This document shows positions 34,375 to 43,047 of a stretch of 64,000 nt of DNA, piece after piece. Below the pieces are notes generated by a model that was given only the letters and a program-made list of their open reading frames with translations, was not told the origin of the DNA and made no database searches. Source of the stretch: Gaiellasilicea sp037720595. GTDB lineage: Bacteria; Actinomycetota; Thermoleophilia; Gaiellales; Gaiellaceae. Numbering within the stretch: position 1 is the stretch's first letter; each line of letters opens with the position of its first letter. Made by a program: the position numbers and the translations under genes. The stretch lies in the NCBI GenBank assembly GCA_037720595.1, contig JBBJLW010000003.1:1-64000 (forward strand). The letters are read 5' to 3'.

Positions 34375-34812
34375 GTGCGGCGCCTCCTCGCGATCTCACT
34401 GCTGGCGCTGGTCGCAGCCGGCTGCGGCGGCGGCGGTGACCCGCTGACGAAGCAGGAGTTCACCCGCCAGGCCAACGAGGTCTGTCAGGAGTTCGACCGC
34501 AAGATCGATGAGCTCGGTGCGCCAGAGGGACTCGGCGAGATCGAGGACTTCACCGACCGGTCTGCCGACATCGCCCGGGGCGGCCGCGACGAGCTCGCGG
34601 AGCTGGAGCCGCCCGAGGAGCTCAATGAGGACTACGACCGGCTACTCGAGATGCTCGACGAGGAGATCGAGGACGTCGAGCGCCTCGGCGAGGCCGCCGC
34701 GGACGGCGACGAGGACGAGGTTCGGACGATCATCGCGGAGGGCACCGCCAAGAGCGAAGCCTCGGATCGGCTCGCGCTCGAGCTCGGGCTCGACGACTGC
34801 GCCGAGGACTAG
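34375..34812 (+). CDS. small acidic lipoprotein of unknown function
   Basis: A 145-residue lipoprotein. GTG 34375 is preceded by AGGTAGGG. The signal peptide (LLAISLLALVAAGC) has a lipobox ending in Cys 17 or so, followed by a Gly-rich spacer. The mature part is alpha-helical and strongly acidic (many Glu/Asp, for example EEIEDVERLGEAAADGDEDE) and probably forms a coiled-coil-like hairpin; a second Cys near the C-terminus (DDCAED) could pair with CQEF. No family recognised. Confidence 0.78.
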   Translation: MRRLLAISLLALVAAGCGGGGDPLTKQEFTRQANEVCQEFDRKIDELGAPEGLGEIEDFTDRSADIARGGRDELAELEPPEELNEDYDRLLEMLDEEIEDVERLGEAAADGDEDEVRTIIAEGTAKSEASDRLALELGLDDCAED

Positions 34813-34820
34813 AGGCAGGG

Positions 34821-35591
34821 TTAGCCGCCGCTGAAGCTCGGCGGGCGCTTCTCCAGGAAGGCGGCGATTCCCTCGGCGAAGTCGGCGGTCTGAGTCGCTT
34901 CGCCCTGAAGCTCCGCCTCGAGCTCGAGCTGCTCGTCGAGCGAGGCGTCGTAGGCGTGGTCGAAGAGCCGCTTCGTCATCCCGATCGCGCGGGTCGGCGC
35001 TGCGGCCCAGGTCGCGGCGAGCTCGGCGGCGCGTCCGGCCAGCCCGCCGGACGGCACGACCTCCGAGACGAGTCCCCAGGCGTGCGCCTCGACCGCTGTG
35101 AGCTTCCGGTTCGAGCTCATCCACTCGAACGCTCGCGCGAAGCCGAGCAACCGATGGATGAAGAAGGAGCCGCCCGAGTCGGGGACGAGGCCGATCCCGA
35201 CGAAGCCGGGCACGAACGTGGCCGCGTCCGAGGCGATCCGCAGGTCGCAGGCCGCGGCAAGCGAGAGCCCCGCTCCCGCGCACGGGCCGTTGACGGCTGC
35301 GAGCACGGGCTTCTCGAGCGCGCGGATCGCGCGGATGTTCGGGTGGTAGGTCTGCTCGAGGCGCTCGCGGATCGAGCCTGAGACCTCCTGGAACTCCTTC
35401 AGATCCTGCCCGGCGCAGAAGCCTCGGCCGGCCCCGGTAATGACGACCGCGCGTACATCCGGTGCCGCCGCCGCATTGAGCGCGGCATTCAGCGCGGCAT
35501 GCAGGGCGGCGTTGAAGGCGTTGAAGACCTCGGGCCGGTTCAGCGTGATCGTGAGGACGGCGCCGTCTCGCTGCGTCAGCACCTCGGACAT
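34821..35591 (-). CDS. paaG: PaaG-like enoyl-CoA hydratase/isomerase
   Basis: A 256-residue crotonase-fold enzyme; PaaG-type enzymes isomerise the ring-epoxide of phenylacetyl-CoA to the oxepin-CoA. Fold motifs: LTITLNRPEVFNAF, VVITGAGRGFCAGQDLKEF (oxyanion), NGPCAGAGLSLAAACDLRIA and VGIGLVPDSGGSFF. The GQDLKEF stretch and the late catalytic Asp (LVPDSGG) are typical for PaaG-like isomerases. Helix 1 carries an Ala-rich tandem repeat (HAALNAALNAAA). It lies close to paaABCD, but on the opposite strand. Confidence 0.88.
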   Translation of the reverse strand: MSEVLTQRDGAVLTITLNRPEVFNAFNAALHAALNAALNAAAAPDVRAVVITGAGRGFCAGQDLKEFQEVSGSIRERLEQTYHPNIRAIRALEKPVLAAVNGPCAGAGLSLAAACDLRIASDAATFVPGFVGIGLVPDSGGSFFIHRLLGFARAFEWMSSNRKLTAVEAHAWGLVSEVVPSGGLAGRAAELAATWAAAPTRAIGMTKRLFDHAYDASLDEQLELEAELQGEATQTADFAEGIAAFLEKRPPSFSGG

Positions 35592-35601
35592 CCGGCCGAC
35601 C

Positions 35602-35828
35602 CTACCCCACGGGCCGCGCTACGAACGCGGCCGCGGTCAGCTCGTACAGCTCCTCGTCCACCTTCCGGACGCCCGGCGCCTTGGCGAGCACGCGCAACGA
35701 CTTATCGTTCTCGGGATCGACGCCGGCGTAAACCCGCTCGAGCCCGACCCGCTCGAAGCAGTCGGCGGCGATCGCGAGCCCCGCCTCGCCCGCGGTCGCA
35801 GCAGGAGTCGCTCGGTGCGGAGCTCCAC
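35602..35828 (-). pseudogene. GNAT acetyltransferase gene remnant (internal deletion)
   Basis: Reads GTG at 35826-35828 into MELRTERLLLRP, the classic start of GNAT (RimJ-type) proteins, then, in another frame, a clean GNAT end: GEAGLAIAADCFERVGLERVYAGVDPENDKSLRVLAK and a tail resembling LYELT. A normal gene would have more than 100 residues between these parts. The whole middle, with the acetyl-CoA-binding region, is missing, and the two parts do not share a frame. So this is a decayed gene trapped between enoyl-CoA hydratases. Confidence 0.75.
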
Positions 35829-36641
35829 TTACTTCTGACGGTCGAGGAAAGCGCGGACGGCGCCCTGGGCCTCCTCGCCGAGCATCGACATCGAGAGCCA
35901 ATCGCGCGCGTGTCCCACGGTTTCGTGCCAGGAGACGTCGCGCCACCAGTTCAGCTGCTGCTTCGCGTAGCGTGTTGTCTCGGGCAGCTTGCCGGCGAGC
36001 TTCTCGACCCAGTCGTCGACGACGGCATCGAGCTCGGCGGCGGGGACGGCGCGGTTGACGAGCCCCCATTCTGCGGCCTGGGCCGCCGGGATCTCCTCGC
36101 AGAGCAGGATGATCTCCCGCGCTCGGCGATCGCCGACCATGATCGGGAGCCACTGCGTCGCGCCGCCCGCTGGCACGGAGCCGTGCTCGAGCCCGACATG
36201 GCGGATGAACGCGTCCTCGACCATCACGGTCAGGTCGCAGCCCATCTGCAGCTCGTTGCCGCCGCCGACCGCGATCCCGTTCACGCGCGCGATCGTCGGC
36301 TTGCCTATCTCGCGCAGCCGGTCGTGCATGTCCTTGAACGCGCCGAACCACTTCCAGTACGCACGCGAGTTGCCGAGTAGATCCTCGCCCCACGTGCGGA
36401 GGTCGGCGCCGACGCAGAACGCGCGCCCAGCGCCGGTGACGACGACGACGCGGATCTCGTCGTCCCAGGAGGAGTCCTCGAAGGCGCGCGCTAGCTCGCG
36501 GAGCATCTGGAAGTCGAACGCGTTCAGCACTTCGGGCCGGTTCAGCGTCACGGTCGCGCGCGGTCCGGACTTCTCGTAGACGATCGTCTCGAAGCCGAGC
36601 TCCTCGGGCGTGAGCGGGTGCGGCTGCTTCGGTTCGGCCAC
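35829..36641 (-). CDS. enoyl-CoA hydratase/isomerase family protein
   Basis: A 270-residue crotonase-fold enzyme starting at GTG 36639-36641. Motifs: ATVTLNRPEVLNAFD, VVVTGAGRAFCVGADLRTW, NGIAVGGGNELQMGCDLTVM and LEHGSVPAGGATQWLPIMVG. The GGGNELQ variant and the WWRDVSWHETVGHARDW tail resemble a MenB/BadI-like subgroup rather than a plain hydratase. The stop is followed directly by the GNAT remnant. An EthD protein is 3 bases upstream, so the pair probably works together on an aromatic or alicyclic CoA thioester; the substrate is not established. Confidence 0.82.
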   Translation of the reverse strand: MAEPKQPHPLTPEELGFETIVYEKSGPRATVTLNRPEVLNAFDFQMLRELARAFEDSSWDDEIRVVVVTGAGRAFCVGADLRTWGEDLLGNSRAYWKWFGAFKDMHDRLREIGKPTIARVNGIAVGGGNELQMGCDLTVMVEDAFIRHVGLEHGSVPAGGATQWLPIMVGDRRAREIILLCEEIPAAQAAEWGLVNRAVPAAELDAVVDDWVEKLAGKLPETTRYAKQQLNWWRDVSWHETVGHARDWLSMSMLGEEAQGAVRAFLDRQK

Positions 36642-36644
36642 CGG

Positions 36645-36932
36645 TTAGAGCTGGGAGAGATCGACGAACGTGACGGTGAACGGGATCCCCATGCCGGCGG
36701 CGTCCTTGCCGCTCGCCGCGAACTCTTCGGTGCGCGCGGCCGCCTTGAAGGCGTCGCGATCGCCCCACTCGAACTCGGCCTGGTAGGCGAATGCGGGCTC
36801 GCCGACGGCGGCGCCGAACGCCTTGCCGTGCCGGAACGCGTCGCATTCGATCTTGTCGACAAAGTCCTCGAGGTGCCGCGCGTAGCGGTCGGGATCGGGC
36901 TCGCGCTCGTAGAGGATGACTGCTCGCACCAT
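36645..36932 (-). CDS. EthD family protein
   Basis: A 95-residue dimeric alpha-beta barrel protein. ATG 36930-36932; pattern YEREPDPDRYARHLEDFV, FAYQAEFEWGDRDAFKAA and the closing AAGMGIPFTVTFVDL match the EthD group of small proteins found next to degradation enzymes (ethyl tert-butyl ether and other ring compounds). It is coupled to the enoyl-CoA hydratase gene downstream. Probably an accessory or small catalytic protein in the same pathway. Confidence 0.8.
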   Translation of the reverse strand: MVRAVILYEREPDPDRYARHLEDFVDKIECDAFRHGKAFGAAVGEPAFAYQAEFEWGDRDAFKAAARTEEFAASGKDAAGMGIPFTVTFVDLSQL

Positions 36933-37011
36933 CGTCCGCTCCTTCCGTCTCGGCCATGCATCTCAGGGCAATATGCTGCCTCGGGCCGGCCGAGCGTATA
37001 GCTTCGACTGC

Positions 37012-37467
37012 ATGGGCGGAGCGACTGTGGCGGTGGTGACGCTGGCGCTCGTCGCCGGCATCGCCGGGTCGATCCAGGTAGCCGTGATGGGCCGCTTCGG
37101 CGAGCGGGTCGGCGCGATCGAGGCGCTCGTCGCGAATCTCGCGTTCTCGGCTCTCCTTGCGTCGCTCGTCCTTCTCGCCCTCCGTCAAGGCGTCGGCGGG
37201 ATCGGAGGAGCATTCCGCTCCCCGTGGTGGTACTGGCTCGGCGGCGGGGGCATGGGCGTGCTCGTCGTCTTCTCGATCACGGTCTGCGCGCCGCGGCTCG
37301 GCGCCACCGCGACGATCGGCCTCCTGATCGCGGGCCAGCTCGCGATGGGGGTCGTGATCGACCGCTTCGGGCTCTTCGGCGTGGACGAGGTGGCCCTGAC
37401 CTGGCCCCGTACGCTCGGGGTGCTCCTGCTCGCACTCGGCGCCGGTCTGTCCCTCTACAAGAGCTGA
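37012..37467 (+). CDS. DMT superfamily YdcZ-type membrane transporter (DUF606)
   Basis: A 151-residue five-helix protein, ATG 37012. The core AGIAGSIQVAVMGRFGERVGAIEALVANL and the C-terminal TIGLLIAGQLAMGVVIDRFGLFGVDEVALTWPRTLGVLLLALGAGLSL match the YdcZ/DUF606 half-transporter family, which usually works as a dimer. Substrate unknown. It converges on the sensor kinase gene, overlapping its stop region by 13 bases. Confidence 0.85.
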   Translation: MGGATVAVVTLALVAGIAGSIQVAVMGRFGERVGAIEALVANLAFSALLASLVLLALRQGVGGIGGAFRSPWWYWLGGGGMGVLVVFSITVCAPRLGATATIGLLIAGQLAMGVVIDRFGLFGVDEVALTWPRTLGVLLLALGAGLSLYKS

Positions 37468-39221
37468 GCTACAGGTGAGGCCACCCGCGGCAGGCAGATG
37501 GTGAAGCAGGTGCCGTTGCCCGGTTCCGAGTCGACCCAGACCGAGCCGCCACTCTGGCTGACGATCCCATGCACCGTGGCCAAGCCGAGTCCGGTGCCCT
37601 CGCCGACGCCCTTCGTCGTGAAGAACGGCTCGAAGATCTGCTGGGTGAGCTGCGAGTCCATCCCGACGCCGGTGTCGCGAACGGTCAGCGTCACATAGGA
37701 GCCGGGCACGAGATCCCGTAGCGCTTCGCCGGGTGCCGGCTCGAGGTCGCCGATCTCGAGGTTGGCGGTGCCGATCGAGACTGTGCCCCCACCGGGCATC
37801 GCGTCGCGCGCGTTGAGCGCGAGGTTCAGCAGCACCTGCTCGATCTGGGTCGGATCGGCGACGACCCGGCCGAGGTCGCCCTGAAGCGCGAACGAGAGCA
37901 CGACGTCGTTTCCGAGCAGTCGTGCGAGCATCGAGGCCATCCCCGAGATCACCTCGTGAAGGTCGAGCTCGCGCGGTTGCAGAACCTGTTTGCGGCTGAA
38001 GGCGAGGAGCTGGGAGGTCAGCTCGGCTGCCCGACCGGATGCTCGCTGGATCTGCTCGATGCTCTCCCGGACCGCCTCGGGCTCCCCGGCGTCGAGCTCG
38101 AGCGCGCCGAGCTCGGCATAACCGCCGATCGCGGTCAGGAGGTTGTTGAAGTCGTGCGCGATCCCACCCGCGAGCCGGCCGATCGACTCCATCTTCTGTG
38201 CCTGCCGCAGCTGCTCTGCGACGCGCTCGCGCTCACTGACGTCGCGGGCGAAGCCGAGCACGAGCTCGGGTGCGCCGACCGCATCGCGCAGGAGAACCGT
38301 CGAGCTCTCGAGGAGTGCCCACGTGCCGTCCTTGCGTCGGAACCGCCGAACGGGCATGGGTGGCGTCTCACCGGCAAGCTCGAGTGGCGGCTCCTCCGGA
38401 TCTGCCAGCGAGCTCGCGTCCAGACCGACCAGCTCGTCGACCCGATAGCCGAGAACCCGCTCGTGCGCAGCGTTCGCATAGGTGAATCGACCATCGAGGT
38501 CGATGACCGAGATCAGGTCGTTGGAGTTCTCGAGTACGCGGCGGTGCAGCTCATCGCTGCGGCGCACCTCGTCGTAGAGCCGAGCGTTCTGGAGCGCGAG
38601 CGAAGCAAGCTGCGCGAAGCGCTCGAGCAATGCGACATCCGAAGGCCCGAACGTCCGACCGGTTTCCTCATAGGCCAGCCCGAGGACGCCGCGGACCTCG
38701 CCGCCGGTGACCAGCGGCACACCGAGGACCGCGCGCGGCTGCTGCGCGGCGAACTCCACGAGCCGCCCGGGCCATTTCATGTAGTCCTCGATCGCGAGTG
38801 AGCGGGTCGTCTCCCACACCCGCCCGGCGAGACCCTCCCCGCGCCGCATCGCGACTCCCGTCGACCGCTCGAAGAAGCCGAGCCGCACCCGCAGTCGGAG
38901 CGTCTCGGACTCGTCGTCGACCAGATAGAGATATCCGTGCGGCGTCCCGAGCAGGGAGCGGGCACTGTCGACGATCGCCTCGAGGAGATCGTTCAGGTCG
39001 AGCCGATCGAGCAGGCCGAGCGTCGTCCGATGCAGGGCCGCGAGCTCGCTATTGCGCTGGGTCAACGTCTCTAGGTCGGCCGCCGCGCGTAGCGCAGCGC
39101 TCGCCTGGTTCGCGAACGTGCGCAGGGCCTGGAGGCGCTCGCGCGAGGGCAGCAGCGAGTCTTCGGGGTCGTCCGCCCAGATGAATCCCTGGAGGTCGCC
39201 CGCCCGGTCGAGGAGCGGCAC
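37455..39221 (-). CDS. sensor histidine kinase, C-terminal part of a frameshifted gene (GAF-PAS-HisKA-HATPase)
   Basis: The readable frame from GTG 39219-39221 gives 588 residues: the end of one GAF domain, a second GAF (LLGTPHGYLYLVDDESETLRLR, AIEDYMKWPGRL), a PAS domain (LISVIDLDGRFTYANAAHERVLGY, KDGTWALLESSTVLL), HisKA with phospho-His in GGIAHDFNNLLTAIGGYAEL, and an HATPase with the N box NLALNARDAMP, G1 DTGVGM and G2 GVGEGTGLGLA. It is one protein with the gene part at 39049-40152; a +1 frameshift lies near 39295-39315. No receiver domain follows, so its response regulator is elsewhere. Confidence 0.82.
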   Translation of the reverse strand: MPLLDRAGDLQGFIWADDPEDSLLPSRERLQALRTFANQASAALRAAADLETLTQRNSELAALHRTTLGLLDRLDLNDLLEAIVDSARSLLGTPHGYLYLVDDESETLRLRVRLGFFERSTGVAMRRGEGLAGRVWETTRSLAIEDYMKWPGRLVEFAAQQPRAVLGVPLVTGGEVRGVLGLAYEETGRTFGPSDVALLERFAQLASLALQNARLYDEVRRSDELHRRVLENSNDLISVIDLDGRFTYANAAHERVLGYRVDELVGLDASSLADPEEPPLELAGETPPMPVRRFRRKDGTWALLESSTVLLRDAVGAPELVLGFARDVSERERVAEQLRQAQKMESIGRLAGGIAHDFNNLLTAIGGYAELGALELDAGEPEAVRESIEQIQRASGRAAELTSQLLAFSRKQVLQPRELDLHEVISGMASMLARLLGNDVVLSFALQGDLGRVVADPTQIEQVLLNLALNARDAMPGGGTVSIGTANLEIGDLEPAPGEALRDLVPGSYVTLTVRDTGVGMDSQLTQQIFEPFFTTKGVGEGTGLGLATVHGIVSQSGGSVWVDSEPGNGTCFTICLPRVASPVAQLL

Positions 39222-40152
39222 GATCAGCCAGTGCCGGTTCCAGGCCTTCGGGCCGAGGCCGTTGCGGACAGAGGCATAGTTCGAATGCCGCGGCGCGCGC
39301 GGAGGCGACTTCGCGTGGCAACAGGAAGCAGCCCTCGATCTCGTAGGCGGGATCGAGGAGCGCCTGCATCTCGCCGGCCCTGATCGAGAAGTCGAGCGCC
39401 GGGTCGTCCATGCTCCAACCCGCCGCTCCGCCCGGGACGAAACCGCCGGCGCCGTCCGAGATCGCCGCCACCGCCTTCTCGAACCCGAGTGCCTGCTGAA
39501 TCCCGTGCGTCACGGCGGAAAGGACGGAATCGACGGTCTCGAGCTCGGTCAGCCGGGCGGAGACCTCGAGCAGGTTCACGAGCGAGGCCCGGTCACGAGC
39601 GGCCGCGGCCCGAGCAGCGTCGATCGAGAGCGCGACGTGCGCGGCCACCGTCGCGAGCACCTCCAGCTCCTCCTCGCCGGCCAGGGCCTCCGATTCGCGG
39701 TCGTGGAGCGAGAGAATCCCGAGCAGCGAACCGTCGGCGCCTCGCAGCGGTGCGAGCAGGACATCGCCGGTCGCCGGAATGTTGACGAAGCCGAGCTCGC
39801 TCCGGCCGAGCTCTCCGTGGGGGATGAACGAGACACCGCCGTGCTCGAACCGATCGTCGAGCAACGGCGTCCACGCGTCGAGCGTCGTTGTCGAGTCGAG
39901 CAGGCGCTCCCGAACCTCGTCGCTTCCGTGGGCGGCCACGACCTGGAAGGCGTCGCAGCGCGGCCGGTAGAGATGGACGACGACGGCGCGGAAACCGAGA
40001 CTCTCGGCCAGGATCTCCGCAGTCCGCCCGAGGAGAACGTCCGGCTCCTGCTCGAAGCGCTGAACCCGGAGTAGCTCGAGCAGACCGCGCAGATGGCGCG
40101 GCGTCGATTCGGTCAGGATCGGAGGCGGGTTCATTCCTACGATGATCGGCAT
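39049..40152 (-). CDS. sensor histidine kinase, N-terminal GAF part of a frameshifted gene
   Basis: From ATG 40150-40152 (or 40132-40134), about the first 285 residues are a normal GAF-bearing N-terminus (FRAVVVHLYRPRCDAFQVVAAHG, LLAPLRGADGSLLGILSLHDRE, TVAAHVALSIDAAR). Near 39315-39295 the frame slips: with one base less in the GCGCGCGCC run the protein would go on as YASVRNGLGPKAWNRHWLIVPLLDRAG, in frame with the C-terminal part. The remaining codons down to 39049 are out of frame. This is either a sequencing/assembly slip in a GC run or a real recent mutation; the intact gene would span 37455-40152 (about 899 residues). Confidence 0.75.
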   Translation of the reverse strand: MPIIVGMNPPPILTESTPRHLRGLLELLRVQRFEQEPDVLLGRTAEILAESLGFRAVVVHLYRPRCDAFQVVAAHGSDEVRERLLDSTTTLDAWTPLLDDRFEHGGVSFIPHGELGRSELGFVNIPATGDVLLAPLRGADGSLLGILSLHDRESEALAGEEELEVLATVAAHVALSIDAARAAAARDRASLVNLLEVSARLTELETVDSVLSAVTHGIQQALGFEKAVAAISDGAGGFVPGGAAGWSMDDPALDFSIRAGEMQALLDPAYEIEGCFLLPREVASARAAAFELCLCPQRPRPEGLEPALADRAAPRPGGRPPGIHLGGRPRRLAAALARAPPGPAHVREPGERCATRGGRPRDVDPAQ

Positions 40153-40178
40153 CCGGCCGAGCCGCTTGAGAGCCAGTG

Positions 40179-42446
40179 CTAGAAAACGATGTCGTCCGGG
40201 CGGACGGGAACCCGGGTGAGCTCCCTACCGGTGGCGTCGCGGAGCGCGGAGACGATCGCGGCGGTGGAGACGACGGTCGGCGGCTCGCCGACGCCCTTGG
40301 CGCCGTAGGGCGCGTCCGGCTCAGGATCCTCGACGAGCACGCTCTCGACCGGCGGCATGTCGAGCGTGGTCGGTATCAAGTAGTCGGTGAAGCTCGCGTT
40401 CGTGATCAGCCCGTCGCGCGTCTGGATCTCCTCCATCAGCGCGAGCCCGAGACCCTGAGCGGTGCCGCCCTCGATCTGCCCCTCGACCGCGAGCGGATTG
40501 ATCGCCTTACCGACGTCCTGCGCCGTACCGATCCAGACGACGCGCGTCAGCCCGAGCTCGACGTCGACCTCGACGACGACGCGCATTGCCGCCACCGCGA
40601 AGGCGACGTGGGCGCGCTCGCCCGTGATGTGGCCTGTCTCGGGGTCGAGTGGAGTCGTGCGGGCATGGCGATAGATCCGCTCGACGTCGACCTCGCCGCC
40701 ACCGGCGCTCGCCTGGTCGTCCAGCGCCGCCCGGCACGCGAGCTGCACCGCGCCAGCGGCCATCCAGGTCATCCGCGAGGCGGAGGCAGACCCGGCCGAG
40801 GCAACGCTGGCGGTCTCGGGCGCGGCGAGCACCACGTGGTCGGTGCCGAGCTCCGTGCGGGCGACCTGGAGGATCACGTCGGTGACGCCCTGCCCCACCT
40901 CGGCGGCGGCGCAGTGGATCTCGGCCGAGCCGTCGGCGCGTAAGATCACGCGTGCGGCCGTCGAGTCGTCGAAGCCCTCCGAGTAGCAGATGTTCTTGAA
41001 GCCGACGGCGAAGCCGATGCCGCGCTGGACGCCTTCGCCGCGGGTCGTGTTGCCGGCGCCGCCGGGCAATCGGATCGCCTCGCGCGGGAGGGTCTCGGCC
41101 TCGGGGACGGGAAGCGCGGCGGCAAGCCGGATCACCTCGGCAACCGGGAGCGAGCCGCCGATCGGCTGGCCGGTCGGGAGAAAGTCACCGGGCGCGAGGG
41201 CGTTCAGCAGCCGCAGCTCGATCGGATCGATTCCGAGCTTCGCCGCGAGCTTGTCGAGCTGCGCCTCGGCGGCGAAGCACGTCTGGACGGCGCCGAATCC
41301 GCGCATTGCGCCGCAAGGCGGGTTGTTCGTGTAGACGCATGTGGATTCGATCAGCGCGTTCTCGACGGCGTACGGCCCGAGCGCGAAGCAGGCGGCGTTG
41401 GAGGTGACCGCGGTCGAGCTCGAGGCGTAGGCGCCGCCGTCGAGCAAGATCCGCATCCGCACGTTGACGAGCTTTCCGGTGCGTGTCGCGCGATGCTCGC
41501 ACCAGATCCTGGCCGGGTGGCGGTGAATGTGGCCGACGAACGACTCCTGGCGGTCGTAGACGATCTTGACCGGGCGGCCGGTGCGCAGCGCGAGCAGGGC
41601 GCCGTGGATCTGCATCGAGAGATCCTCGCGGCCGCCGAATGCGCCGCCGACGCCGCTCAGGTGGATCCGCACCATCTCCGGCGGCAGCCCGAGGCACGGA
41701 GCCACCTGGTCTCGGTCGACGTGGAGCCACTGCGTGGCCACGTAGACATCGACCCCGCCCTCTCCGTCGGGAACTGCGAGGCCCGACTCAGGGCCGAGGA
41801 ACGCCTGATCCTGGATCCCGATCTCGTAGATGCCCGAGACCGAAACCTCGCCTTCTGTCTCCGGGTCGCCGTGCCGGACGACCAGCGTGCGGACGACGTT
41901 CGGCCGCGGGTCGTCGCGGTAGCCGTGGCTCCCCGCTTCCTTCGGCATCGTCGGTCGATCGGGGTGGAGCGGCTCCTGCTCGAGCGCCCGCTCCATCTCG
42001 GTGACCGGCTCGAGCGGCTCGTAGACGACCTTGACGGCTGCGGCCGCGCGGCGTGCCTGCTCGGGTTCCTCGGCGGCCACGAGCGCCACCGCCTCGCCGA
42101 AATAGCGCACGCGATCCGCGGCGAGCACCGGTTGGTCGGCGAACTCGAGGCCGTAGGTCTTCTTGCCCGGCACGTCCTCGTGGGTGAGGACGGCGTGGAC
42201 GCCGGGGAGCCGCAGCGCCTCCGAGATGTCGAGCTCGACGATCCGCGCGTGGGCGTGCGGGCTGCGAACGGTCTTCCCCCAGAGCATTCCGGCTGCCTGG
42301 AGATCGCTCGAGTACGCGAACTCGCCGGTGACCTTCGGGACGCCGTCATGCCGTTTCACGGGGTCGCCGACGCGGCCCAGCTCGAGCGAGCGGGAGGGCG
42401 TCGCGGTCGAGATCCGAGCCAGCGTCGAGCTTGGGCTCGAACTCAT
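40179..42446 (-). CDS. xanthine dehydrogenase family, molybdenum-binding subunit
   Basis: A 755-residue catalytic subunit of a three-gene xanthine dehydrogenase. Moco and substrate motifs: GVGGAFGGREDLS, PPCGAMRGFGAVQ, EVGQGVTDVILQVAR and the closing GAKGVGEPPTV, whose Glu is the catalytic base. It oxidises hypoxanthine/xanthine to urate. ATG 42444-42446 is chosen because the family starts with a short Ser/Thr-rich leader before LGRVGDPVKRHDG. The [2Fe-2S] subunit gene lies upstream after a 145-bp gap, and the purine-salvage/degradation neighbours support urate as product. Confidence 0.92.
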   Translation of the reverse strand: MSSSPSSTLARISTATPSRSLELGRVGDPVKRHDGVPKVTGEFAYSSDLQAAGMLWGKTVRSPHAHARIVELDISEALRLPGVHAVLTHEDVPGKKTYGLEFADQPVLAADRVRYFGEAVALVAAEEPEQARRAAAAVKVVYEPLEPVTEMERALEQEPLHPDRPTMPKEAGSHGYRDDPRPNVVRTLVVRHGDPETEGEVSVSGIYEIGIQDQAFLGPESGLAVPDGEGGVDVYVATQWLHVDRDQVAPCLGLPPEMVRIHLSGVGGAFGGREDLSMQIHGALLALRTGRPVKIVYDRQESFVGHIHRHPARIWCEHRATRTGKLVNVRMRILLDGGAYASSSTAVTSNAACFALGPYAVENALIESTCVYTNNPPCGAMRGFGAVQTCFAAEAQLDKLAAKLGIDPIELRLLNALAPGDFLPTGQPIGGSLPVAEVIRLAAALPVPEAETLPREAIRLPGGAGNTTRGEGVQRGIGFAVGFKNICYSEGFDDSTAARVILRADGSAEIHCAAAEVGQGVTDVILQVARTELGTDHVVLAAPETASVASAGSASASRMTWMAAGAVQLACRAALDDQASAGGGEVDVERIYRHARTTPLDPETGHITGERAHVAFAVAAMRVVVEVDVELGLTRVVWIGTAQDVGKAINPLAVEGQIEGGTAQGLGLALMEEIQTRDGLITNASFTDYLIPTTLDMPPVESVLVEDPEPDAPYGAKGVGEPPTVVSTAAIVSALRDATGRELTRVPVRPDDIVF

Positions 42447-42591
42447 GAGAATCGGCACGCTTCCGGTACGCGAGCGTTGCAAAGGACAGGTGTGTCGAGG
42501 GGTACGCTCTCAGCGGGGAGGAGGAGCGGTGGCCCCCAAGGACGCGCGGCTACGTTCTCGGGAGACATGTCCGGTCGGGTCGTGTCTCTGC

Positions 42592-43047
42592 TCATGAGCG
42601 GGCCGCCAGTCGGACGGCGTCGAAGATCTTGGCGTAGCCCGTGCAGCGGCAGAGATTGCCGGACAGCGCCTCGCGCATCTCGTCGTCCGACGGGTCGGGA
42701 TTCGACTCGAGGAGTGCCACCGTCGCGACCACGAGCCCCGGGGTGCAGAAGCCGCACTGGACGGCCCCGGCCTCGACGAATGCGCGCTGAACGCGGTGGA
42801 GCCCGTCTCCGTCGGCAAGCCCCTCCACCGTCGTCACCTCATGGCCGTCGACCTGCGCTGCGAGCACGAGACAGGCGCAGACGAGCGCTCCGTCGAGGAG
42901 CACCGAGCACGAGCCGCACTCGCCCTGCTCGCACGCGTTCTTGGAGCCGGGCAACTCGAGCGCGTCCCGGAGCGTCGTCAGCAGGTTCTCGCCGGCCCAG
43001 ACGTCGGCCTCTCTCGGCTCTCCGTTGACGGTCAAGCGGATCTTCAT
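42592..43047 (-). CDS. xanthine dehydrogenase family, [2Fe-2S] subunit
   Basis: A 151-residue electron-transfer subunit with two clusters: the plant-ferredoxin type CEQGECGSCSVLLDGALVCAC and the C-terminal helical one CGFCTPG ... NLCRCTGY. ATG 43045-43047 shares an ATGA with the FAD-subunit stop; a GTG three codons earlier is less likely. Passes electrons from Moco to FAD. Confidence 0.95.
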   Translation of the reverse strand: MKIRLTVNGEPREADVWAGENLLTTLRDALELPGSKNACEQGECGSCSVLLDGALVCACLVLAAQVDGHEVTTVEGLADGDGLHRVQRAFVEAGAVQCGFCTPGLVVATVALLESNPDPSDDEMREALSGNLCRCTGYAKIFDAVRLAARS

